Positions 24,328-32,096 of a stretch of DNA of 62,321 bases are shown one piece after another. Origin of the DNA: JBQTHI01 sp052390035 (lineage in GTDB: Bacteria > Actinomycetota > Acidimicrobiia > Spongiisociales > ZC4RG35); the NCBI GenBank assembly GCA_052390035.1, contig JBQTHI010000047.1:1-62321 (forward strand). The letters are read 5' to 3'. Position 1 is the stretch's first letter. Every line of letters starts with the position of its first letter. The position numbers were made by a program, and so were the translations under genes. Below the pieces are notes generated by a model. That model ran no database searches. It was not told the origin of the DNA and saw nothing but the letters and a program-made list of their open reading frames with translations.

Positions 24328-24690
24328 ATGCGTATCGGGGCGGGGCCGGTCGAAGCAATTCCAACCAAACACTGCGTCGCCGTTGGCGACGGCAAGGCCG
24401 TGGTAGTGAGAATCCGGGGAGAGGTGGTCGCCTTCCCCAACCGCTGCCTCCACCAGAACTCACCATTGGCGGACGGTGTTGTGCTCGACGGGATTCTCAT
24501 CTGCCCGATGCACTTCTGGAGATACCGGCTTCCCGAGGGAACCCATATCGGCAGCGGGAGCAGGCTGGCGGCCTATCCGGTCGAGATCGTCGGCGGCGAG
24601 GTGTTCATCGAGGTGCCCGATCCGGAGCCCAAGCTTTCCATGCGCGACCTCCTCCTCAAGCACGCCCGGGAGTGGGCGCCCAATCGATAG
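24328..24690 (+). CDS. Rieske [2Fe-2S] ferredoxin
   Basis: A 120-residue soluble protein with one Rieske centre: CLHQNSPLADG gives Cys-x-His and ICPMHFWRY gives Cys-x-x-His. No iron oxygenase domain is attached. Such ferredoxins carry electrons from an NADH reductase to a ring-hydroxylating oxygenase, so it is the best candidate donor for the oxygenase at 10252-11556. It starts one base after the dehydrogenase stop and ends the plus-strand catabolic operon. No ferredoxin reductase is in the window. A role in maintaining the extradiol dioxygenase iron, as XylT-type ferredoxins do, is an alternative. Confidence 0.85.
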   Translation: MRIGAGPVEAIPTKHCVAVGDGKAVVVRIRGEVVAFPNRCLHQNSPLADGVVLDGILICPMHFWRYRLPEGTHIGSGSRLAAYPVEIVGGEVFIEVPDPEPKLSMRDLLLKHAREWAPNR

Positions 24691-24757
24691 AGCCGCAGCA
24701 ATTGGTCGGCCAGCCAATCCATCCGGCCGATCGCTGGCAGTCTTGTACCCCTTGGAG

Positions 24758-24786
24758 TTGGCGATGTTCACATGCGGTGATAATAT
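24758..24786 (+). promoter_or_regulatory. sigma70-type promoter of the his operon
   Basis: TTGGCG (24758-24763) and TAATAT (24781-24786) are separated by 17 bases. This is the most AT-rich spot in the neighbourhood, just before the TrpR-like gene at 24814; the stretch continues with TTTAACACACTACTACAACG. No other strong promoter is visible between the Rieske ferredoxin and hisG. Confidence 0.65.
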
Positions 24787-24813
24787 TTTAACACACTACT
24801 ACAACGGATAGGC

Positions 24814-25110
24814 ATGACACTGGCAGACGACTGGCAGAACGAACAAACCACCGAGCTGTTCCGGGCAATTCTGGCTCTCCGCACCGGGGCCGAGGCGGCC
24901 GCTTTCTTCCGAGACCTTTGCACCCTTAAGGAGCTGGCCGATCTATCCCATCGCTGGGAAGTGGCCCAGCTGCTCGACGAGGGGCTGGCGTATCGCCAGA
25001 TCGCCGAACAGACCGGGGCCTCCACCGCCACGATCACCCGGATCAATCATTGGCTCCAGCATGGCGCCGGTGGCTACCGGCTGGTCCTCAACCGACTGAA
25101 GAAACGATGA
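24814..25110 (+). CDS. TrpR-like YerC/YecD family DNA-binding protein
   Basis: A 98-residue all-helical protein with a helix-turn-helix (LLDEGLAYRQIAEQTGASTATITRINHWL). This is the YerC/YecD family, related in fold to TrpR. In Gram-positive bacteria such genes are often near histidine or other biosynthetic genes. Here it leads the his operon and overlaps hisG (ATGA), directly behind the promoter, so it is a likely autoregulated repressor of histidine synthesis. The effector is unknown. The ribosome site, GGATAGG, is modest. Confidence 0.9.
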   Translation: MTLADDWQNEQTTELFRAILALRTGAEAAAFFRDLCTLKELADLSHRWEVAQLLDEGLAYRQIAEQTGASTATITRINHWLQHGAGGYRLVLNRLKKR

Positions 25111-25946
25111 TCCGCCTGGCGCTCCCCAATAAGGGACGGCTGCAAGTCCCCACCGTCGAACTGCTACGAACTGCCGGCCTCGCATTCGAGGTTACCGACC
25201 GGGCACTGGCGGTGACCGCCCACAACGCTGACATCGAACTCCTCTTCGTACGGACCGAGGATGTGCCTGAGTTGGTGGCCGACGGCGTAGCCGACCTCGG
25301 GATAACCGGTCGCGACCTCCTGGCCGAGGCCGAGACACCGCTCATCGTCGTGGCCGAACTCGGTTACGGGCAATGCCGGCTGGCGGCTGCCGTGCCGGTG
25401 GCGTCGCCGGTGGAGAAGCTCGAGGACCTGGGCGGACATCGGGTGGCGACCGCGCATCCCCGGGCCACCTCCCGTTTCTTCCATGATCTGTCGATCCAGG
25501 TGAAGGTGATCCCCCTGCGGGGTTCGGTCGAGGTAGCACCAAAGCTGGGGGTCGCCGACGCCATCGTGGATCTGGTTTCGACCGGCTCGACCATGCTGGT
25601 CAACGGCCTCCGTGAAGTCGGGCTGGTGCTTGCTTCCCAGGCTGTATTGATCTCTAGCACTTCGGGTAATGGTATGGCCGGCCGGGTGGCGACTGCCCTG
25701 CGGGCGGTGGTGGCCGCTCGTCGCAAACGATATGTCTTGCTAAACGCACCGGGTTCGGCGGTTGAGCGGCTTTCTCGTCTCATTCCCGGGCTGGCTGCCC
25801 CAACCGTCGTACCGCTGGCCGAATCGGGGATGGTGGCGATGCATTCGGTGGTGGATGTCGACGAGATATGGAACCTGCTCCCCCACCTCGAGGAAGCAGG
25901 CGGCAGAGGCATCCTGGTCCTCCCCATCGAGCAGCTCGTGCCGTGA
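25107..25946 (+). CDS. hisG: ATP phosphoribosyltransferase, long form
   Basis: A 279-residue HisG, the first enzyme of histidine synthesis (ATP + PRPP). It begins MIRLALPNKGRL; the PRPP loop is DLVSTGSTMLVNGL. The length includes the C-terminal regulatory domain (about residues 205-279, with VPLAESGMVAMHSVV), which mediates histidine feedback, so no HisZ is required. ATG 25107 overlaps the upstream stop, and the stop overlaps hisD (GTGA). Confidence 0.95.
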   Translation: MIRLALPNKGRLQVPTVELLRTAGLAFEVTDRALAVTAHNADIELLFVRTEDVPELVADGVADLGITGRDLLAEAETPLIVVAELGYGQCRLAAAVPVASPVEKLEDLGGHRVATAHPRATSRFFHDLSIQVKVIPLRGSVEVAPKLGVADAIVDLVSTGSTMLVNGLREVGLVLASQAVLISSTSGNGMAGRVATALRAVVAARRKRYVLLNAPGSAVERLSRLIPGLAAPTVVPLAESGMVAMHSVVDVDEIWNLLPHLEEAGGRGILVLPIEQLVP

Positions 25947-27223
25947 GAGTCGTAACACTCGCCGACCTCAGCCAAACCGAGCTGGCTGCACTCACCCGCC
26001 GGTCGGCGGTGCCGGATCCCGATGTGCGGCGCAAGGCCGCCGAGATCTGCGACGAGGTTCGGCGTCGGGGAGGTGACGCCGTAGCCGACTACGCCGCCAC
26101 CTTCGGGGGTGGGTTCGCCAGGATCGATGTCGCCCAGATTGCCAACGCCGTTTCCGGCCTCGACCCCGAGGTCCGCGCCGCGATCGATGCGGCGATCCGA
26201 GCGATCGAACTTTTCCAGCGATCGCGCATGCCGGAAGACTCCGCGGTGGAGACGACCACGGGGGTGGAGATCGCCAGCCGCTGGACGCCGCTTCATCGGG
26301 TCGGGATCTATGTCCCTTCCGGGAGCGCCCCACTTCCTTCGACGGCTCTCATGACGGTGATTCCTGCCCGGCTCGCCGGCGTCGAGGAGATCGTCGTCGC
26401 CAGCCCGGCCGCGCCGAACGGTGAGGCTCATCCGCTCGTCGTGGCCGCAGCCGTCCTGGCCGGCGCCACCGAGATCTGGACGCTCGGCGGCGCTCAGGCG
26501 ATTGCCGCCCTTGCCTACGGGGCGGGTGGGCTTGGTGCGGTGGAGAAGATCGTCGGGCCGGGAAACGCCTGGGTCACCGCAGCCAAGCTGGCTGTGTTCG
26601 GCGACGTGGCGATCGATCTCCCCGCCGGTCCCTCGGAAGTGTTGGCGCTGGCGGACAGCACCGCTGACCCGACGCTGGTGGCGATCGATCTGCTCTGCCA
26701 GGCCGAACACGGACCGGACTCGCCGGCGGTGCTGGTGACCACCGATCCCGCGTTGCCGGAGATGGTCCTTACCGAAATCGGAAATTTGCTGAGCCGACTC
26801 GACCGCCGCCGGATACTCGAGGAAACCCTCGCCAACCATGGGCTGATGGTCGTGGCCGACGACCCTGGCGCTGCCATCGCCTTCGCCCAGGCCTATGCCG
26901 CCGAGCACGTCAGCATCCATACCGCCGATCCGGAGGCCGACGGTGCCTTGATCACCTCGGCAGGGTCGGTCTTCATCGGGCCGTTCGCTGCCGAGTCGGC
27001 CGGCGACTACGCCACCGGCGCCAACCATGTCCTGCCTACCGGCGGCTTGGCCCGCTCCTCCAATCCCTTATCGGTGGTTGACTTCGGCTCCTGGCGCCAG
27101 GAGCAACGCGTCACCCGCCAGGGACTCTCGTCTCTTCGGCGCACCATCACCACCCTGGCATTGGCCGAAGGGCTCGACGCTCATGCCCTCGCCGCCGAGC
27201 TGCGCTTTCGGGCCCCGCTATGA
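25943..27223 (+). CDS. hisD: histidinol dehydrogenase
   Basis: A 426-residue zinc enzyme oxidising histidinol to histidine in two NAD steps. Signature segments are VGIYVPSGSAPLPSTALM, GPGNAWVTAAKL, IDLPAGPSEVLALAD, and LLCQAEHGPDSPAVLVT with the zinc-binding Gln and His. YAAEHVSIHT and GDYATGANHVLPTGG provide catalytic His and Glu. GTG 25943 overlaps the hisG stop, giving the usual family length. Confidence 0.96.
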   Translation: MRVVTLADLSQTELAALTRRSAVPDPDVRRKAAEICDEVRRRGGDAVADYAATFGGGFARIDVAQIANAVSGLDPEVRAAIDAAIRAIELFQRSRMPEDSAVETTTGVEIASRWTPLHRVGIYVPSGSAPLPSTALMTVIPARLAGVEEIVVASPAAPNGEAHPLVVAAAVLAGATEIWTLGGAQAIAALAYGAGGLGAVEKIVGPGNAWVTAAKLAVFGDVAIDLPAGPSEVLALADSTADPTLVAIDLLCQAEHGPDSPAVLVTTDPALPEMVLTEIGNLLSRLDRRRILEETLANHGLMVVADDPGAAIAFAQAYAAEHVSIHTADPEADGALITSAGSVFIGPFAAESAGDYATGANHVLPTGGLARSSNPLSVVDFGSWRQEQRVTRQGLSSLRRTITTLALAEGLDAHALAAELRFRAPL

Positions 27224-27236
27224 AACGCACCACTCC

Positions 27237-27821
27237 ATGACTCGGAAGGCTTTTATCGCGCGCACCACCCGGGAGACCACCGTCGAGGTCAACCTTGACC
27301 TTGATGGAACCGGGCGGGCCCAGGTCGATACAGGCGTCGGCTTTCTTGATCACTTGCTGGGATCGTTCGCCTATCACGCCCTCTTCGACCTCGAGGTGAG
27401 CGGCCAGGGTGACCTCGCCATCGACGACCATCATCTCGTCGAAGACATCGCCTTGGTATTGGGCCAGGCGATTTCCGAGGCGCTCTCGGATCGGGTGGGG
27501 ATCACCCGTTTCGGTCATGCGGTCGTGCCGATGGACGAGGCTCGGGCCGAGGCAGCCGTCGACCTCTCGGGGCGGCCGTTTTCACTTGCCAGGTTCGACC
27601 TGCGCAACGAACGGATCGGCAATCTGACCACTCAAAACCTTCCCCATTTCCTCGAGGCCCTGGCCGCGTCGGGCGCGCTCACCCTCCATCTCAGCGCCAC
27701 CGGATCCAACGACCACCACATTGCCGAGGCAGGCTTCAAGGCGCTCGCCAGAGCCATGCGACATGCTGTGGAGATCGATCCGCGGCGCTCGGGCATACCT
27801 TCGACCAAGGGAACCTTGTGA
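27237..27821 (+). CDS. hisB: imidazoleglycerol-phosphate dehydratase
   Basis: A 194-residue monofunctional HisB without the histidinol-phosphatase domain of enteric bacteria. Manganese-binding repeats are GVGFLDHLLGSFAYHA, DDHHLVEDIALVLGQ, NLPHFLEALA and NDHHIAEAGFKALARA. ATG 27237 is 13 bases after hisD; an in-frame start further upstream would lie inside hisD. The stop overlaps the GTG of hisH. Confidence 0.96.
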   Translation: MTRKAFIARTTRETTVEVNLDLDGTGRAQVDTGVGFLDHLLGSFAYHALFDLEVSGQGDLAIDDHHLVEDIALVLGQAISEALSDRVGITRFGHAVVPMDEARAEAAVDLSGRPFSLARFDLRNERIGNLTTQNLPHFLEALAASGALTLHLSATGSNDHHIAEAGFKALARAMRHAVEIDPRRSGIPSTKGTL

Positions 27822-28423
27822 CTCGGATCCTGGTAATCGACCACGGGGCGGGGAATCTGGTGTCGATCGGGCACGGGCTGGCCGCGGCCGGGGCCGAGGT
27901 TCAAACCACGTCGAATCCTTCCGACCTGGATCGCACCGACGGAGTGGTCCTCCCCGGGGTGGGTGCCTCCGGGGCCGTGATGTCGCGGTTGATCGACACC
28001 GGCTTCGTCGAGCCGCTCCGCAACCTTGGGGTCCCCTTGCTTGGCATCTGTGTAGGGATGCAGATCTTGTTTGACGGGTCCGAGGAGGGCGACGGCCCCT
28101 GCCTGGGGCTGATCTCGGGGCAATCCGAGCGCCTCCACCACGCTCCCCGTCTACCTCATATCGGTTGGAACGACGTGGAAGGGGACCATCCGTTGCTGGA
28201 GGGGGCAGGCGGACTCTTTTACTTCGTCCACTCCTACGCGCCGGTACCCGATGACCAGTCGGTGAGTGTCGGATGGACCGAGTACGGAAGCCGCTTCGTT
28301 TCGACGGTCGCCACCGGTCAGATATTCGGCGTGCAATTCCACCCGGAGCGAAGCGGCCGGGGAGGGCTGCGGTTGTTGAGCAACTTCGTGGCGATCTGCA
28401 GCCGAGTGACCCATGCTACGTAA
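27818..28423 (+). CDS. hisH: imidazole glycerol phosphate synthase, glutaminase subunit
   Basis: A 201-residue class I glutamine amidotransferase. The nucleophile Cys is in GICVGMQIL, the catalytic His/Glu in FGVQFHPERSG. It releases ammonia for HisF. The GTG start overlaps hisB; its end overlaps hisF by 11 bases, so stoichiometric coupling of the two subunits is likely. Confidence 0.96.
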   Translation: MTRILVIDHGAGNLVSIGHGLAAAGAEVQTTSNPSDLDRTDGVVLPGVGASGAVMSRLIDTGFVEPLRNLGVPLLGICVGMQILFDGSEEGDGPCLGLISGQSERLHHAPRLPHIGWNDVEGDHPLLEGAGGLFYFVHSYAPVPDDQSVSVGWTEYGSRFVSTVATGQIFGVQFHPERSGRGGLRLLSNFVAICSRVTHAT

Positions 28424-29171
28424 GCGTGTGATCCCCTGCCTCGATGTGATCCGGGGACGGGTGGTGAAGGGGGTTAAGTTTCTCGACCTCCGCGATGAGG
28501 GTGACCCAGTCGAGCTGGCAGCGCACTATGCCTTGGACGGCGCCGACGAGATCACCTTCCTCGACATCGGTGCCACGCCCGAGGCGCGAGCGACGACCCT
28601 CGAGGTGGTGCGGGCCACGGCTTCTCGGGTCTTCGTGCCGTTGACAGTGGGTGGGGGGGTTCGCAGCCCTGAGGACATGAAGGCCGCATTGCGGGCGGGC
28701 GCCGACAAGGTAAGCATCAATACGGCCGCCGTCCGCAATCCCGAGCTCATCTCCAAGTGTGCCGGCCACTTCGGAGAACAGTGCGTGGTGGTGGCCATTG
28801 ACGCCCGGAGAACTGCGGGCGGTTTTGAGGTGATGGTGGCGGGGGGTCGCCAGGCGACGGGACTCGACGCCGTCGAATGGGCATGCCGGGCGGTGAGACT
28901 CGGCGCCGGGGAGATCCTGCTTACGTCAATCGACTCCGACGGAACTCAGAAGGGCTACAACCTCGAGCTGATCCGGTCGGTCTCCAAGGCGGTGGAGGTG
29001 CCTGTCATAGCCTCGGGGGGAGCGGGGATGCCGGCCGACTTCGTTTCGGCCGTGGAGGCAGGTGCCGAGGCGGTTCTGGCTGCCTCAGTCTTTCACCGCC
29101 GCCAACTGTCGATCCGGGCGGCAAAAGATGCTCTCGCCGCGGCTGGGATACCGGTTCGGGTGACAGAGTGA
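28413..29171 (+). CDS. hisF: imidazole glycerol phosphate synthase, cyclase subunit
   Basis: A 252-residue TIM barrel that joins ammonia to PRFAR, giving IGP and AICAR. Catalytic acids are in IPCLDVIRGRV (near residue 11) and VAIDARR (near 130); phosphate loops are LTVGGGVRS and IASGGAGMPAD. It lacks a hisA gene beside it, unlike most his operons. It overlaps hisIE by GTGA. Confidence 0.96.
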   Translation: MLRKRVIPCLDVIRGRVVKGVKFLDLRDEGDPVELAAHYALDGADEITFLDIGATPEARATTLEVVRATASRVFVPLTVGGGVRSPEDMKAALRAGADKVSINTAAVRNPELISKCAGHFGEQCVVVAIDARRTAGGFEVMVAGGRQATGLDAVEWACRAVRLGAGEILLTSIDSDGTQKGYNLELIRSVSKAVEVPVIASGGAGMPADFVSAVEAGAEAVLAASVFHRRQLSIRAAKDALAAAGIPVRVTE

Positions 29172-29752
29172 ACCCCGATCTGATCCCGGGGATCGTTCAG
29201 GACCACCGCACCGGCCAGGTGTTGATGCTGGGGTACCTCAATCAGGAGTCACTCCACCTCACCAAAACCACCGGGCTCGTCCACTTCTTCTCGCGTAGCC
29301 GTCAGCGGATTTGGCGGAAGGGGGAGACCAGCGGCAACACCCTCACCGTCGTTTCGATCGACGACGACTGCGACGGCGACGCCCTCCTTATACGGGTCAT
29401 CCCGGCCGGACCCGCCTGTCACACCGGAGCGGGCAGCTGCTTTTCTGAAGGCAACGCTGACACCATGACGCGGCTATGGGAGACGATTCTGGCTCGTGCA
29501 CACGACCGGCCGAGCGGCTCGTACACCACCTCTCTCCTCGACGGTGGGATTGACACCATCGGCCGCAAAGTGATCGAGGAAGCGGTCGAGGTCCTGCTGG
29601 CAGCCCGCGACCACCCATCCGAAGCCCCGGAAACGGTGTGCGAAGAGGCGGCCGACACCGTCTACCACCTGCTGGTCCTTCTCGCCGCGGTCGGTGCGTC
29701 TTGGAACTCGGTGCTGGACGTGTTGGATCGGAGAGCGAGTTTGGCCGGCTAA
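29168..29752 (+). CDS. hisI: bifunctional PRA-CH / PRA-PH
   Basis: A 194-residue fusion. The N-terminal half is phosphoribosyl-AMP cyclohydrolase (HisI): SRSRQRIWRKGETSGN and CHTGAGSCF with zinc-binding Cys. The C-terminal half, after about residue 105, is phosphoribosyl-ATP pyrophosphohydrolase (HisE): DTIGRKVIEEAVEVLLAA and EEAADTVYHLLVLL. It carries out the second and third steps of histidine synthesis. GTG 29168 overlaps hisF. With hisA at 7.9 kb, only hisC and a histidinol phosphatase are not identified here. Confidence 0.95.
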   Translation: MNPDLIPGIVQDHRTGQVLMLGYLNQESLHLTKTTGLVHFFSRSRQRIWRKGETSGNTLTVVSIDDDCDGDALLIRVIPAGPACHTGAGSCFSEGNADTMTRLWETILARAHDRPSGSYTTSLLDGGIDTIGRKVIEEAVEVLLAARDHPSEAPETVCEEAADTVYHLLVLLAAVGASWNSVLDVLDRRASLAG

Positions 29753-29773
29753 AGCGGCACAATGGGGTGGCCG

Positions 29774-30247
29774 ATGCGACGGTTCCTCTCCCTGGCGTTG
29801 GTCCTAGCCGCCTGCTCGACCCCTGCCCGTATGGGGACCGAAGCCGCACCCATTCCTGAAACGAACCCGGCCGCCTTTCGTCAGATCCTCGCCGACCTCG
29901 ATCGGCCGGCGGTGGTCAACGTCTGGGCGGCGTGGTGCCTCCCCTGCCGGGCCGAGGCTGCGCTGTTCGAGCGTGCCCATCAGCAGTACGGTGACCGAAT
30001 CGAGTTCATCGGCCTCGACTTCGAGGACGCCCAGAATGCCGCCCGGCAGTTCCTCGACGAATTCGGGCTCACCTTCACCCAATATTTTGACCCGACCGGG
30101 GCCGTGGCCGCCGACTTAGGCGGAATCGGCGTGCCCCGAACGTTTTTCTTTGCCCCTGGCGGCGATCTGGTCAGGACCCACAACGGGATCATCGACGAAC
30201 AGACCCTGGCCCTATTCATCGACGAGCTGCTTGCTCCCTCCCCATGA
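29774..30247 (+). CDS. TlpA-like thioredoxin-fold lipoprotein
   Basis: About 157 residues. The signal sequence MRRFLSLALVLAACSTP has a lipobox LAAC, so the protein is anchored outside the membrane. A thioredoxin fold follows: VVNVWAAWCLPCRAEA with the CxxC pair, and IGVPRTFFF with the cis-Pro. It would reduce or exchange extracytoplasmic disulfides, for example in cytochrome or metallo-enzyme maturation. ATG 29762 is an alternative start. The stop overlaps the ABC transporter ATG. Confidence 0.85.
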   Translation: MRRFLSLALVLAACSTPARMGTEAAPIPETNPAAFRQILADLDRPAVVNVWAAWCLPCRAEAALFERAHQQYGDRIEFIGLDFEDAQNAARQFLDEFGLTFTQYFDPTGAVAADLGGIGVPRTFFFAPGGDLVRTHNGIIDEQTLALFIDELLAPSP

Positions 30248-32085
30248 CCGACGGAGTCGATTCGACCGTCACCGTCTTCGAAGCCCAGGCCCGGGAGGAC
30301 GTCAAGGTCGACATCCGTCGGCTGCCCGGCCTCGCTAGGCGGGCCCTGGGCTTGGTCGTTGCCGCCGGGAGGCGCGAGTTCGCCCTCTCGACCGGCCTCC
30401 AGGTGTTGACCGGGCTGGCGATCGCCGCCGAGTTGGTGGTGGGAAAGGGAGCGCTGCAGGCATTGTTGGCGGCGGGCGCCGGCAATGGCGGCCTGGCAGT
30501 GGTAACGCCTTGGGCGATGGCCCTCGCTGGTCTCACCGTGGTCGTGGGCTTCACCTCGGCGGTGCAAAGGGAGCAACAACAGATCCTCGGCGAGTTGGTG
30601 GGCCGGCACATGGAGGGCAGCACCCTGACGATTTCGGGTCTGGTGCCCCTCGACGAGTTCGAGCGGCCGGACTTCCACAACCGTCTGCAGCGGGTGTCGG
30701 CGGGCCTCCAGCAACCGCTCAACATGGTTTATGGCCTGAGCGGGCTGATATCCGCCCTGATCGGGGTGATGGGGGTGGCGGTGGCCCTCGTCTCGATCGA
30801 GCCGCTGTTGATTCCCTTGGTGCTGACCGTGCTGATTCCCGCCTGGATGGCTGCCTCACGGCGAGGGTCGGCATTCTGGCGGTTCTTTTGGCGAATGACC
30901 CCACGGGACCGGGAGCGTCGGTACATCGCCGAACTACTGAGCGGTCGTGACCAAGCGAAAGAGGTGAGGGCATTCGGTCTCGGCCGCTTCCTCCTGGAAA
31001 GGTGGCATCGACTCTTCGACGAACGTCTGGTCGAACTGCGTAGGGTGGCTCGCCGCCAGCTCGTCTTCACCCTGGCCTCGACGGCGGTGATCGGGGCGAT
31101 GCTGGGAGCGATCCTGCTCCTCATCGGCTACCTGGCGTCAAGCGGGCGAGTCACCTTGGCCGAAGCCGGGGTCGCGGTCGCCGGTATCGCAGTCGTGGGA
31201 TCTCGCTTGGCAGGCGCCGGGTGGGCCGCCAGCAGCCTGTCCGAAGCCGGGTTCTACCTGGACGACTACACCATCTTTACCACGCTGGCGGCGACCGAGC
31301 GTGGGCGCCATGGAACTGCACCCACGGCGATCGGCCGTGTTACCGCCGATCTGGTCACCTTCACATATCCCAGTGCCGAACAGCCCGCGCTGACCGACGT
31401 CTCCCTTCATATCGAAGGAGGGGAGGTGGTGGCGCTGGTCGGCGAGAACGGCTCGGGTAAGTCGACCTTGGCCAAGCTTCTGGCCGGCCTCTATCGCCCA
31501 GACTCGGGAGCGATCCGCTGGGACGGAATCAACATCGTCGACGTTGATCAGACTCACTTGAGCAGCCTGGTGGCTGTGATCTTCCAGGATTTCATCCGTT
31601 ATCACCTGGCGGCGGCCGACAACATCGGTCTGGGCAACTATCAGGCGGCGGGCCATCGTGCTGGCCTGCGGGCGGCAGCCATCCAGGCCGGCGCCGACGA
31701 ATTCATCGAGCGCCTTCCAGATGGGTACGACACGTTGCTCGGGCCCGAGTTCGTGGGCGGCGTCGACCTGTCGGTGGGTCAATGGCAGCGCATCGCCCTC
31801 GCCCGGGCCTTCTTTCGCAGCGCGCCGTTCGTGATCCTCGACGAGCCGACCGCCGCCCTCGACGCCAAGGCCGAACACGAACTCTTCGAGCGCATCCGCG
31901 GGCTGCTGAAGGGTCGAACGGTGCTTCTGATCTCTCATCGCTTTTCGTCCGTCCGGACCGCCGATCGGATTTACGTCCTGCACGACGGCCGCATCGTCGA
32001 ACACGGAACCCACCGCGAGCTCGTCGACGGCGGAGGCCGTTATGCCGAGTTGTTCACGTTGCAGGCCGCCGCCTATCAGGATTAG
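30244..32085 (+). CDS. ABC exporter, fused membrane and ATPase domains
   Basis: A 613-residue half-transporter. After about 40 cytoplasmic residues, hydrophobic segments appear around residues 50-75, 85-105, 165-200 and 275-300. The ATPase domain has Walker A VGENGSGKSTLAKLLAG, signature DLSVGQWQRIALAR and Walker B FVILDEPTAALDA, with H-loop LLISHRFSSV. The signature has SVGQ in place of SGGQ. It is translationally coupled to the thioredoxin-like lipoprotein, an arrangement that might supply folded or reduced cargo, but substrate is unknown. Confidence 0.9.
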   Translation: MTDGVDSTVTVFEAQAREDVKVDIRRLPGLARRALGLVVAAGRREFALSTGLQVLTGLAIAAELVVGKGALQALLAAGAGNGGLAVVTPWAMALAGLTVVVGFTSAVQREQQQILGELVGRHMEGSTLTISGLVPLDEFERPDFHNRLQRVSAGLQQPLNMVYGLSGLISALIGVMGVAVALVSIEPLLIPLVLTVLIPAWMAASRRGSAFWRFFWRMTPRDRERRYIAELLSGRDQAKEVRAFGLGRFLLERWHRLFDERLVELRRVARRQLVFTLASTAVIGAMLGAILLLIGYLASSGRVTLAEAGVAVAGIAVVGSRLAGAGWAASSLSEAGFYLDDYTIFTTLAATERGRHGTAPTAIGRVTADLVTFTYPSAEQPALTDVSLHIEGGEVVALVGENGSGKSTLAKLLAGLYRPDSGAIRWDGINIVDVDQTHLSSLVAVIFQDFIRYHLAAADNIGLGNYQAAGHRAGLRAAAIQAGADEFIERLPDGYDTLLGPEFVGGVDLSVGQWQRIALARAFFRSAPFVILDEPTAALDAKAEHELFERIRGLLKGRTVLLISHRFSSVRTADRIYVLHDGRIVEHGTHRELVDGGGRYAELFTLQAAAYQD

Positions 32086-32096
32086 CTTTGTAGGAC

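Noticed and set aside
25364..27028. 554-codon frame antisense to hisG and hisD
   Set aside because: Shadow of two certain his genes in GC-rich DNA.
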